NCBI GenBank assembly: GCA_913061025.1
Contig: CAJXUJ010000017.1
Location: forward strand, 1 to 15,220
Direction of reading: 5' to 3'
Length of the DNA stretch: 15,220 bases
Source: an uncultured Actinomycetes bacterium
GTDB taxonomy: Bacteria > Actinomycetota > Actinomycetes > S36-B12
Made by a program: the position numbers and the translations under genes. Under the pieces are notes generated by a model. That model was given only the letters and a program-made list of their open reading frames with translations. It had not been told where the DNA came from and ran no database searches. Below are positions 1 to 6,397 of this stretch, piece by piece (position 1 is the stretch's first letter; each line of letters begins with the position of its first letter).

Positions 1-433
1 CGGCGACGTCAGCGTCGGCGAAGTCGAGTTGCTCGGCGGTGGGGATGGCGGGCCCGGGGGCCAGTGAGGCGACCCACGCGGACATGGCCGCGATCTCTTC
101 ATCGGTGTAAATCACGTTCTTGGCCGGTGCCTGTGCTCCCGGTGCTGCCAGCGGCATGCGGCCGGTGGCAACCTGGAAGTGGACCGAAGCCGCGCCGACA
201 CCGATCAGTGACGGACCGTTGGCCGTTCCCTGAGCCTCGAGGCCGTGGCAGGACGAGCAACCTTCAAGGAACAGTCGCTTACCTTCTTCGACCTGGGTCT
301 GCGACCCCATCGCCGCCTCTGCCGGGGCCGTTGAACTCACGGCTGCGTAGCCGCCGCCGACGACGAGTAGGGCCATAGCCAGTAGCGCAACGGCCACCCA
401 GGGCCTACGCCGGCGCTGTGCCAGGAACTTCAC
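1..433 (-). CDS. qcrC: Cytochrome bc1 complex diheme cytochrome c subunit (QcrC), 5' part
   Basis: The gene runs off the left edge, so only the first 144 residues are visible. QcrC is the membrane-anchored c-type cytochrome of the actinobacterial bcc-aa3 supercomplex, passing electrons from the bc complex to cytochrome oxidase outside the membrane. An arginine-rich start is followed by a hydrophobic anchor at about residues 12-32. A c-type heme site CSSCH lies at 59-63, and Met93 in GRMPLA is a plausible axial ligand. Actinobacterial QcrC normally has a second heme domain and a C-terminal membrane helix, which would lie outside the window. I chose the GTG at 433 because a GGAGGAGAGG sequence ends about 9 nt upstream and the anchor then starts properly. 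It follows ctaE by 43 bp on the same strand, the usual ctaE-qcrC order, so co-transcription is likely. Confidence is high from the heme motif and the neighbour. Confidence 0.93.
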   Translation of the reverse strand, partial: MKFLAQRRRRPWVAVALLAMALLVVGGGYAAVSSTAPAEAAMGSQTQVEEGKRLFLEGCSSCHGLEAQGTANGPSLIGVGAASVHFQVATGRMPLAAPGAQAPAKNVIYTDEEIAAMSAWVASLAPGPAIPTAEQLDFADADVA

Positions 434-476
434 GAGTGGTTGCCTCTCCTCCGTGCGTAACCAGTGGGGTGCTCGC

Positions 477-1088
477 TTATTGCAGGATGTAAATCATGAA
501 GAACAGGGCGATCCACACGACGTCCACGAAGTGCCAGTAGTAGGACGTCACGATCGCGCGGGTTGCCTGGTCGTGGGTGAAGCGTTTGGTGACGTATGTG
601 GTCGCTAGGACGAAGAGGAAGGCGATCAAGCCACCGGTGACGTGCATTCCGTGGAAGCCGGTGGTGAGGTAGAAGGCGGAGCCATAGGCGCTAGAGGACA
701 ACGTGAGTCCTTCGTGCACCAGCTCGGCGTACTCCCACACCTGGCCGCCGATGAAGACCGAACCCATCAGGAACGTGATGATGAACCAGCGGCGCAGGCC
801 TTTGACGTCTCCACGCTCCGCGGCGAAGACGCCTAGCTGACAGGTCACGCTGGAGAGAACCAGGATCGTGGTGTTAACGCTGGCGAACGGGATGTTGAGG
901 AGCTGGGTCTCTTCGGCCCAGACCTCGGGGTTCACTGCGCGAAGCGTGAAGTACATCGCGAACAGCGCCGCGAAGAACATCAGTTCGCTCGAGAGCCAGA
1001 CGATGGTGCCTATCGAGACCATGTTCGGCCGGTTGGCCGGAGCATGGGAGTAGGCCGCGGGGACTGAGGTCTGATTCGCCACGAGCAA
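477..1088 (-). CDS. ctaE: Cytochrome c oxidase subunit III (CtaE)
   Basis: This is subunit III of the aa3-type oxidase, an integral membrane protein that supports the catalytic subunit I. At 203 residues it has the short actinobacterial form with five predicted membrane helices (about 27-48, 68-90, 101-120, 138-162, 180-202). Family signatures are NRPNMVSIGTIVWLSSELMFF near the N-terminus, QLGVFAAERGD, GFHGMHVTGG (144-153) and SYYWHFVDVVWI near the end. The start is unusual. An in-frame TGA lies just upstream, so only TTG 1088 or GTG 1082 can begin this frame, while a tempting ATG at 1098 is out of frame by one base. AGGGGG (1101-1106) is a modest ribosome site 12 nt before the TTG. The gene is divergent from the receiver gene at 1180 and leads the qcrC transcript. 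Identity is very secure; the exact start is not. Confidence 0.95.
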   Translation of the reverse strand: MLVANQTSVPAAYSHAPANRPNMVSIGTIVWLSSELMFFAALFAMYFTLRAVNPEVWAEETQLLNIPFASVNTTILVLSSVTCQLGVFAAERGDVKGLRRWFIITFLMGSVFIGGQVWEYAELVHEGLTLSSSAYGSAFYLTTGFHGMHVTGGLIAFLFVLATTYVTKRFTHDQATRAIVTSYYWHFVDVVWIALFFMIYILQ

Positions 1089-1179
1089 ATACTGTCATGG
1101 CCCCCTAGAGAAGGGGAGTCGGGTAGGCAAGGTTTTTGAGCGATGTCGGCCACATTCGTCCCAGGGCTACAGTTGCCCC
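1089..1179. promoter_or_regulatory. Divergent promoter region between ctaE and the receiver gene
   Basis: This 91-bp gap must hold the promoters for two divergent genes. On the minus strand TTGCCT (1125-1130) and TAGGGG (1102-1107) are spaced by 17 bp, a plausible though imperfect -35/-10 pair for ctaE that would place the transcript start only a few bases before its TTG. On the plus strand TACAGT (1168-1173) lies 6 nt before the GTG at 1180, with no Shine-Dalgarno sequence between, so that gene is probably read from a leaderless transcript. No clear -35 was found on the plus strand. Confidence 0.45.
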
Positions 1180-1680
1180 GTGAGTTCAGACCACATCCCG
1201 CGCATGCCCGTAGGGGAACCCACGGGTGAAAACGATCAGGCTGAAGCCGATCCCCACGCCGGCCACGAGCAGGCGGAGGAATCGACTCTGAAAGTCCTCG
1301 TCTACAGCGACGATCGAAACGTACGCCGGCAGGTGCTCTCGAGCCTCGGTCGCCGCCCCCACCCGGACCTTCCGGCGATCGAATACACCGAATGCGCCAC
1401 CGAGCCCATGGTCATCGCCCAGGTCGATGCCGAACGGTTCGATCTGCTCATCTTGGACGGCGAGGCCGTCCCAGCCGGCGGTATGGGAATCGCCCGCCAG
1501 CTCAAGGACGAGGTGTTCAGCTGTCCGCCCATCCTGGTCCTTATCGGTCGGCCCCAGGATGCGTGGCTGGCCACCTGGTCCCGGGCGGACTCTGTGGTGC
1601 CGCATCCGTTGGAGCCGCTTGCAGTAGCGCGTGCAGCGTCGACGCTGCTGCAGCGCCGCGCGTCCGTCAGTCGCGCCTAG
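1180..1680 (+). CDS. Response-regulator receiver-like protein with altered active site
   Basis: This 166-residue protein has a polar tail of about 36 residues and then one CheY-like receiver fold (about 37-160) with no DNA-binding or other output domain. The first beta strand KVLVYSDD ends in the acidic pair Asp44/Asp45. Asp93 in LLILDGEA sits where the phosphoacceptor aspartate belongs. The position usually filled by Thr/Ser reads LVLIGR (119-124), and the conserved Lys of the KP motif is replaced by His142 in VPHPLEP. It may therefore be a pseudo-receiver that binds a partner, or be phosphorylated only weakly. A GTG start at 1180 follows a TAnnnT box by 6 nt. It ends 3 bp before trpD, so the two are probably co-transcribed, although no functional link to tryptophan synthesis is evident. 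I know no assigned function. Confidence 0.75.
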   Translation: MSSDHIPRMPVGEPTGENDQAEADPHAGHEQAEESTLKVLVYSDDRNVRRQVLSSLGRRPHPDLPAIEYTECATEPMVIAQVDAERFDLLILDGEAVPAGGMGIARQLKDEVFSCPPILVLIGRPQDAWLATWSRADSVVPHPLEPLAVARAASTLLQRRASVSRA

Positions 1681-1683
1681 CCG

Positions 1684-2778
1684 ATGACGTCGGCCGAACG
1701 GTCGTGGCCAACTGTCTTGGCGGCCGCGATGTCCGAGGATTCGGCAACGGCCGCCGACGTCTCGTGGGCCATGGACCAAATCCTTGAGGATCGGGCCACA
1801 TCGGCGCAGATAGCCGCCTTCGTAACCGCGTTGCGGACCCGCGGTGAATCCCCGGAGCACGTCCAGGCGATCGTCGAATCGATGCTTGCGCATGCGAACA
1901 GAGTCGAACGGTCGAGTCGACCCGACGTCGTGGTGGACATCGTCGGGACAGGGGGCGACGGTTCGAATTCCGTCAACATCTCGACGATGGCTGCATTGGT
2001 CACTGCTGCTGCCGGGGCTCCGGTGATCAAGCACGGAAATCGCGCGGCTTCGAGCGCGACCGGTTCCGCCGATGCCCTTGAAGCGCTCGGGATCCGACTC
2101 GAACTCGATGGCGATCAGGTCGCGGCGTGTGTGACCGAAGCAGGCATCGGCTTTTGCTTCGCCCCGGCGTTTCACTCCGCACTCCGATTCGCTGGACCCA
2201 CGCGACGCGAGCTGGGAGTTCCCACCGTCTTCAACATCGTCGGACCGCTCGCGAATCCGGCCGAGCCCGAGGCCATGCTCGTCGGCTGCGCGCGCGCCGA
2301 GTCGGCTCCGGTGATGGCCCAGGTACTGCTGGGCCGGGGAACGTCGGCGCTGGTGGTCCGGGGGGACGATGGCTTGGACGAGATCTCGACGTCCACCACA
2401 ACCCGGGTCTGGGACGCCACCGGTGACGAAGTCGTCGAATCAACGGTGGATGCTCGCGACTGGGGGATCCGAGGCACCGATCCGGCTCTCCTGGTGGGCG
2501 GGTCCCCGGAGCGGAACGTGGAATTGCTCCGGATGACCCTCGATCCGCACGTCCCCAACGACGACCTAACCAAGATCGAGGCGATCCGCGACGCGGTGGT
2601 GGTCAACGCCGCTGCCGCCCTCACTGCGTATGACGCGGCGGTGGGAGTTAGCGATGGCGATGCCTCGCTCTCGGAACGGATCGCGGGGCGTATCCCGCGG
2701 GCACGCGCCGCGTTGGAATCGGGCGAGGCATGGCAACTCGTGGAGACCTGGATTCAGGTCAGTGAGCGATTCGGCTGA
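1684..2778 (+). CDS. trpD: Anthranilate phosphoribosyltransferase (TrpD)
   Basis: TrpD transfers phosphoribose from PRPP to anthranilate, the second committed step of tryptophan synthesis, in the cytoplasm. The 364 residues match the usual family length. The PRPP-binding loop GTGGDGSNSVNIST spans 88-101, KHGNRAASS spans 116-124, the anthranilate-side helix HSALRFAGPTRRELG is at 164-178 and NIVGPLANP at 184-192. A DGLDE motif near 230 fits the metal-binding acidic pair. The start at 1684 gives the family-typical N-terminus (MTSAERSWPTVL then WAMDQI). There is no obvious ribosome site, so translation probably depends on the gene ending 3 bp upstream. No other trp gene is nearby, as in mycobacteria where trpD lies alone beside ctaE. 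The last 20 bp overlap the end of the opposite-strand nuclease gene. Confidence 0.96.
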   Translation: MTSAERSWPTVLAAAMSEDSATAADVSWAMDQILEDRATSAQIAAFVTALRTRGESPEHVQAIVESMLAHANRVERSSRPDVVVDIVGTGGDGSNSVNISTMAALVTAAAGAPVIKHGNRAASSATGSADALEALGIRLELDGDQVAACVTEAGIGFCFAPAFHSALRFAGPTRRELGVPTVFNIVGPLANPAEPEAMLVGCARAESAPVMAQVLLGRGTSALVVRGDDGLDEISTSTTTRVWDATGDEVVESTVDARDWGIRGTDPALLVGGSPERNVELLRMTLDPHVPNDDLTKIEAIRDAVVVNAAAALTAYDAAVGVSDGDASLSERIAGRIPRARAALESGEAWQLVETWIQVSERFG

Positions 2779-4564
2779 CGGTTGTTCTGCCCGGCGCAGG
2801 TCCGATTGGGCGTCGTGAATGTGACCCCGCCTTTCGCCCGGCCTCGGAGGCGATGGGAGTGGCGTCGAATCGAATTGAGCCGGCCCGCACCGGCCAGGCA
2901 AGAGGCGCATCGATGCTCACCACACGCACATCCGGAGATTCGATCCATCGTGCGAGAAGAGTGGTCTCCTCGAACGTTGTCGATGAAGGCGCGTCCCACG
3001 GATCCTCGGCCGTTGTTCGGGCGGCGTGGGCGACCGCTCGAGCATCGTCTTTCGGACCCGCATGCGCAGCAGCGACTAAGCGGCCAGCGGAAATCACGTG
3101 AATGTCCCAACCACCGGATCTATCCGGAGCAGCGGCCACGACCGTTCCAGCGCGAGCGATTGACCGCAGTCGATGAAATCGCACGCTGACGCTTGCGAGT
3201 GCGCGCATTTCATCGCGTACCTGCGCCGCCGTTTCGAAATCCTCCACCTCGACATGGCCCGTCATCCGTTGTTGACCGGAGCGCAGCACTGCGTGGATGT
3301 CACCGTCGAAGATGGTCTGCACGGCTTTGACGCTGTGGGCGTAAGCCTCGAGGTCTGCGCTACGCGTGCACGGTGCTGGGCAACTGCCGAGATGACCGCG
3401 TAGGCACTGCGGTGAATCGTGTTTGGAGACGATCGGCAGTCGGGTCGTGCAGGTCCGTAGGCCCGTCGCTTCCGCAATGGTCTCGACGGCCGCCCGAGCA
3501 TCGGCGCGCGAGCGAAACGGACCCCACGCGTTGTCAGGCATCTGTTGGTTATCGATCGACACGGTCACAAGGCGCGGAGCGTTTTCTTCGCTCATCCGTA
3601 TCCACCACGAGGTAGTGGCACGTCGGGAGCGTCGGTTGTAGCGCGGCTGGTGCTGGGCGATAGCCCGCAGTTCACGAACCTGAGCCTCGAGAGGGGTAGC
3701 GCAGGGGATTGCCTCGACGCGTTCGGCGATGGAGATCATCTCGGTCATCCGCGCTCGGGTTTCGGCCGCGGTGAAGTAGCTGCGGACCCGAGTGCGGACG
3801 TTGCGGGACGTACCTATGTAGAGGGGTGCTCCCTGCCGATCCACGAACGTGTAGACGCCCGGGCCGTTGGGGAGTCCGTCCGCGAGGTGCCGTTTCGCGC
3901 GCTGTTCGTGGGACACCCGCGAGACGAAGGCGCGGAGGTCGGCCCACGTGTAGACACCGAAGGACCCGACCCGTTCGAGAAGGCGGTGCAGGACGTGCGT
4001 GGTGGCTCGGGCGTCTGCAAGTGCGCGGTGTTCCGGTGCGACAGGGGAGTGGAAGTACTGCGCGAGTGTTGCGAGTTTGCAGTTGCGAACCTCGCCGGCG
4101 TGCAATGTGACCCGCGCCAAGCGCGCTGTGTCGAGTGAGCGACCGGGGAACCACGTCAGATCGTGGCGCGCGCATGCGGCTTTGAGGAAGCCAAGATCGT
4201 AGGGAGCGTTATGCGCGACGAGGATCGCGTTGCCCGCGAACTCACCGAACGACGCCACCGCACCGGCCACCGATGGTGCATCGCGGACCATCGAGTTGGT
4301 GATTCCGGTGAGAGATTGGATGTGCGCGGGAATCGTGCCGCCCGGTTCGACCAGGGTGGCGAACTCGCCGAGCACCTCGCCACCACGGACCTTCACCGCG
4401 CCGATTTCGGTGATCCCGGCCTGCGTTGCCGGACCGCCGGTGGTCTCAAGGTCGACGATGACAAACGTGAGTTCTGAGAGCTGCTCGTCGATGTCGAGTT
4501 CGTCCCACGACAGTTGTCCGTCTGCAGGCATGCGTCTGTTGGTGGACCTGTTCGAGTTCTCCAT
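2759..4564 (-). CDS. DEDDh exonuclease / GIY-YIG / UvrC-like protein
   Basis: This 601-residue protein belongs to the actinobacterial family of M. tuberculosis Rv2191, which joins a DnaQ-like 3'-5' exonuclease to the N-terminal half of UvrC. The exonuclease domain (about 33-200) carries Asp38 and Glu40 (VDLETTG), Asp123 (AHNAPYDLGFL), and His179 and Asp184 (HRALADA), a complete DEDDh set. A GIY-YIG nuclease domain follows, with GVY 236-238, YIG 249-251 and Arg257. Cys372, 387, 395 and 399 are arranged like the cysteines reported to bind an iron-sulfur cluster in UvrC. A UVR helix (EDFETAAQVRDEMRAL) lies at 441-456, and the rest is divergent. A role in DNA repair or trimming is inferred. The ATG at 4564 has no ribosome site but follows a TAACGT box by 8 nt. 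The C-terminal tail runs 20 bp into trpD. Confidence 0.9.
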   Translation of the reverse strand: MENSNRSTNRRMPADGQLSWDELDIDEQLSELTFVIVDLETTGGPATQAGITEIGAVKVRGGEVLGEFATLVEPGGTIPAHIQSLTGITNSMVRDAPSVAGAVASFGEFAGNAILVAHNAPYDLGFLKAACARHDLTWFPGRSLDTARLARVTLHAGEVRNCKLATLAQYFHSPVAPEHRALADARATTHVLHRLLERVGSFGVYTWADLRAFVSRVSHEQRAKRHLADGLPNGPGVYTFVDRQGAPLYIGTSRNVRTRVRSYFTAAETRARMTEMISIAERVEAIPCATPLEAQVRELRAIAQHQPRYNRRSRRATTSWWIRMSEENAPRLVTVSIDNQQMPDNAWGPFRSRADARAAVETIAEATGLRTCTTRLPIVSKHDSPQCLRGHLGSCPAPCTRSADLEAYAHSVKAVQTIFDGDIHAVLRSGQQRMTGHVEVEDFETAAQVRDEMRALASVSVRFHRLRSIARAGTVVAAAPDRSGGWDIHVISAGRLVAAAHAGPKDDARAVAHAARTTAEDPWDAPSSTTFEETTLLARWIESPDVRVVSIDAPLAWPVRAGSIRFDATPIASEAGRKAGSHSRRPIGPAPGRTTVSRIAH

Positions 4565-4572
4565 CGATCGGC

Positions 4573-4578
4573 ACGTTA
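4573..4578 (-). promoter_or_regulatory. TAACGT -10-like box, leaderless start of the nuclease gene
   Basis: TAACGT on the minus strand fits the actinobacterial TAnnnT -10 consensus and is followed by 8 nt and then ATG 4564. No Shine-Dalgarno sequence lies between them. The box and the TAGGTT box for the divergent gene lie 23 bp apart, so the two promoters share about 50 bp. No -35 element is convincing. Confidence 0.45.
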
Positions 4579-4601
4579 GGCGTCCGGTGTGACACTCCCG
4601 G

Positions 4602-4607
4602 TAGGTT
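4602..4607 (+). promoter_or_regulatory. TAGGTT -10-like box, leaderless start of the Zn-ribbon gene
   Basis: TAGGTT fits TAnnnT and ends 7 nt before ATG 4615, the spacing expected if transcription starts at the A of the start codon. The in-frame GTG at 4609 is only 1 nt from the box, which argues for the ATG as the true start. No good ribosome site is present. Confidence 0.5.
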
Positions 4608-4614
4608 CGTGGCT

Positions 4615-4887
4615 ATGAGCCTGCCCCTGCCTGACGAGGCCTCCCGGCTGCGCTGCAGTCACTGCGGAAACCTCACGCGCTTTGACGTGATCCGCACCAT
4701 CAAGTCCAGCGAGTACTGGCACGCGAATCTGGCCGGTGACGTGGAGATTGAGGAGACGACCGTCCTGTCCGAGGACGTCTCGACGGTTCGGTGCCGGTGG
4801 TGCTCGGCTACCGACGGCATCGAGGTCGTGCCTCGTCCGGAATTCGGGGGGCCGAGCCAGGAGGCTCCTGGCGACGGGGGCGTGTAG
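4615..4887 (+). CDS. Small zinc-ribbon-like protein with two CxxC pairs
   Basis: This small protein of 90 residues has CSHC at residues 14-17 and CRWC at 60-63, about 42 residues apart. That is the pattern of a zinc ribbon built from two knuckles. The middle is rich in aromatic and acidic residues (SSEYWHANLAGDVEIEE), and the tail is glycine-rich and probably disordered. There is no signal peptide or membrane segment, so it is probably cytoplasmic. It is divergent from the nuclease gene and followed 61 bp later by another small double-CxxC protein. The start at 4615 rests on the -10-like box 7 nt upstream. I do not recognise a characterised function; nucleic-acid binding or a role near the repair nuclease is only a guess from fold and position. 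Confidence 0.72.
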   Translation: MSLPLPDEASRLRCSHCGNLTRFDVIRTIKSSEYWHANLAGDVEIEETTVLSEDVSTVRCRWCSATDGIEVVPRPEFGGPSQEAPGDGGV

Positions 4888-4936
4888 CGGGCCTCATTTG
4901 CCCCCGCGATTGTGGTGGAGTGTCAGACCCCGTTCC

Positions 4937-4942
4937 TAGCCT
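4937..4942 (+). promoter_or_regulatory. TAGCCT -10-like box before the small cysteine protein
   Basis: TAGCCT (TAnnnT) ends 6 nt before ATG 4949. The intervening GAGGGC has a GAGG only 2 nt from the ATG, too close for a ribosome site, so a leaderless transcript is the better reading. Confidence 0.5.
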
Positions 4943-4948
4943 GAGGGC

Positions 4949-5149
4949 ATGGTTATCGATTGCGATTCCTGCGAAATGGCTGGTTTGGCCTGCCACGACT
5001 GTGTGGTGAGCGTGTTGCTGGGTACACCGGACCCCAAGGAGCACCCGCCTGCCCTAGACGAGGAGCACGCCCGGGCCATCGGGGTTCTCGCCGATTCGGG
5101 TCTCGTGCCCCCACTGCGCCTGGCGCCGTCGAGCCGCCGGGCTGGATGA
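4949..5149 (+). CDS. Conserved small Cys-rich protein (CxxC-x6-CxxC)
   Basis: This 66-residue protein begins MVIDCDSC and carries Cys5, Cys8, Cys15 and Cys18, that is CxxC-x6-CxxC, followed by an aliphatic core and a helix (LDEEHARAIGVLADSGLVPPLRL). From memory, proteins starting with this MVIDCD-C pattern and ending in a GLVPPLRL-like segment are widespread in actinobacteria near the NlpC/P60 hydrolase gene, but I know no assigned function. The four tightly spaced cysteines suggest a zinc-bound knuckle or a thiol-disulfide site; neither can be proved here. No signal peptide is seen. The start codon is supported by the box 6 nt upstream. The NlpC/P60 gene follows after 168 bp and has its own promoter-like sequence. 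Confidence 0.75.
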   Translation: MVIDCDSCEMAGLACHDCVVSVLLGTPDPKEHPPALDEEHARAIGVLADSGLVPPLRLAPSSRRAG

Positions 5150-5190
5150 GACCTCCCTGGGATACGTCTGGGACACCCGTCGTGCGCGTC

Positions 5191-5217
5191 GTCACCATTC
5201 TGTTACCTTGGGGAACC
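5191..5217 (+). promoter_or_regulatory. GTNAC direct repeats over a TACCTT -10-like box, NlpC/P60 promoter
   Basis: Three half-sites follow one another at exactly 11-bp spacing: GTCAC (5191-5195), GTTAC (5202-5206) and GAACC (5213-5217). One helical turn between repeats is typical of OmpR/PhoB-type regulators. The first two resemble GTNAC half-sites reported for actinobacterial MtrA and GlnR, and MtrA is known to control cell-wall hydrolase genes. The -10-like TACCTT (5204-5209) overlaps the second and third sites. Transcription from here would leave a leader of about 100 nt before GTG 5318. Assignment to MtrA is inference. Confidence 0.4.
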
Positions 5218-5317
5218 ACTGACAGGTCAGGAGCGTCAGACCCAGGTCATCGCAGCATGGCTTCCCCGAATGACGTTCCCGAAACGCCCGCCAGAGACGA
5301 AAGCCAGGAGGCCAACG

Positions 5318-6397
5318 GTGCGATTGCGGCAACGGACCCGGATCACCGGAGTTCTGCTCGTGCTCACCGGACTCGTCGCCTCCGGCACCCTCATTTCTCC
5401 CGCGCAGGCGGCTCCCGATCTCGAGCAGGTGCGGATGCAGGTCATGGACCTGGAATCCAAGGCCGAATCGGCCACCGAGCGCTACAACGAGTCCCGCAAT
5501 GAGCTCAAGGACGTGCGCCGGCAACTGGATGCGTTGAAGGCGAAGGTGCGCCGGGAACGCCGCGAGATGCGCGAGATCCTCGGTGCCGTTGACGATCTCG
5601 CCCGCGCGGCGTACACCTCCGGTGGACTTGATACCTCGCTGCAGGTGCTGTTAAGCGAGGACCCGAATGAGTTCCTGGCCCAGGCTGCTGCCCTCGATGC
5701 CGTTCAGCGCGGTCAGGCCGCGGCTCTGCGCAAGACCGCCACGGCCCGCTTGCGTCTCGCCCAGTCCGAGGCTGCGGTTCTCGATAAGGAAGCCCGCGCC
5801 AAGGACCTACGGGACCGGATGAAGGAATCCAAGGGGGAGGCGGACGACCGTCTCGCCGAGGCCGAGCGCTTGCTGTCCAACCTTGAGGAAAAGGAGCGCA
5901 AGCGCCTTGCTCAACTTGCTCGTGAGGAGCGCGAGGCTGCCCGTGCCGCGGCCGCTGCGGCTGCCCGACAAATCAATTCGGGATCATCCGGCGGCGGTTC
6001 ATCAAGCGCGGGCGGGGGCTTCACCGGAAGCGGTCGAGCGGCCAAGGCGGTCCAGTACGCGCTCGCTCAGGTAGGTGACCGGTACGTCGCCGCAGCCAGC
6101 GGGCCCAGCGCGTTTGACTGCTCCGGACTGACCATGACGGCTTGGCGCCAGGCCGGTATTTCCCTGCCGCACTACAGCCGCTCGCAATACTCCGTCACCC
6201 GTCGGGTGCCGCTCAGCCAGGCGCAGCCTGGCGACCTTGTCTTCTACTTTGGTCAGGGCGCGCACCACGTGGGGATGTACATCGGTAACGGGAAGATGGT
6301 TCACGCTGCGAACCCGCGGACCGGCGTGGTCGTTTCCAACATCCTCGGCCCGTGGTACTCATCGCGATTCAGCGGAATCGGACGGGTACTGGGCTAG
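5318..6397 (+). CDS. Secreted coiled-coil NlpC/P60 peptidoglycan hydrolase
   Basis: This is a 359-residue exported endopeptidase of the RipA/Rv2190c type, expected to cut stem-peptide bonds in peptidoglycan during growth and division. The start is GTG 5318 because AGGAGG (5306-5311) lies 6 nt upstream; an ATG 16 codons earlier has no such site. A signal peptide (RLRQRTR then a hydrophobic core) ends at AQA-AP near residue 31. A long alpha-helical coiled coil covers about 36-215, then a Gly/Ser linker (221-238), then the NlpC/P60 domain. Catalytic Cys268 lies in AFDCSGL, His317 in HHVGMYIG, and the third polar residue is probably His329. The segment before the cysteine reads DRYVAAASGP where the family usually has YVWGG-like residues. 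The stop codon lies inside a hairpin shared with the convergent acyl-CoA synthetase gene. Confidence 0.93.
   Translation: MRLRQRTRITGVLLVLTGLVASGTLISPAQAAPDLEQVRMQVMDLESKAESATERYNESRNELKDVRRQLDALKAKVRRERREMREILGAVDDLARAAYTSGGLDTSLQVLLSEDPNEFLAQAAALDAVQRGQAAALRKTATARLRLAQSEAAVLDKEARAKDLRDRMKESKGEADDRLAEAERLLSNLEEKERKRLAQLAREEREAARAAAAAAARQINSGSSGGGSSSAGGGFTGSGRAAKAVQYALAQVGDRYVAAASGPSAFDCSGLTMTAWRQAGISLPHYSRSQYSVTRRVPLSQAQPGDLVFYFGQGAHHVGMYIGNGKMVHAANPRTGVVVSNILGPWYSSRFSGIGRVLG

Noticed and set aside
874..1098. 74-codon frame starting at ATG 1098 as a separate small gene or the true start of ctaE.
   Set aside because: It is one base off the ctaE frame, encodes an Arg-rich product with no motif, and ctaE homology lies entirely in the other frame.
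1186..2175. Open frame of 329 codons on the minus strand across the receiver and trpD genes.
   Set aside because: The composition is Arg/His/Gly-rich, as expected from an antisense frame, and it spans two well-supported genes on the other strand.
3545..4138. Open frame of 197 codons opposite the nuclease gene.
   Set aside because: It lies wholly within a recognised coding sequence and shows no motif or start signal.
5200..5317. Possible c-di-AMP (ydaO-type) riboswitch before the NlpC/P60 gene, suggested by GGGGAACCA and the gene type.
   Set aside because: The other conserved blocks of that riboswitch and its closing helix are not recognisable in the roughly 100-nt leader, so the match is too small.
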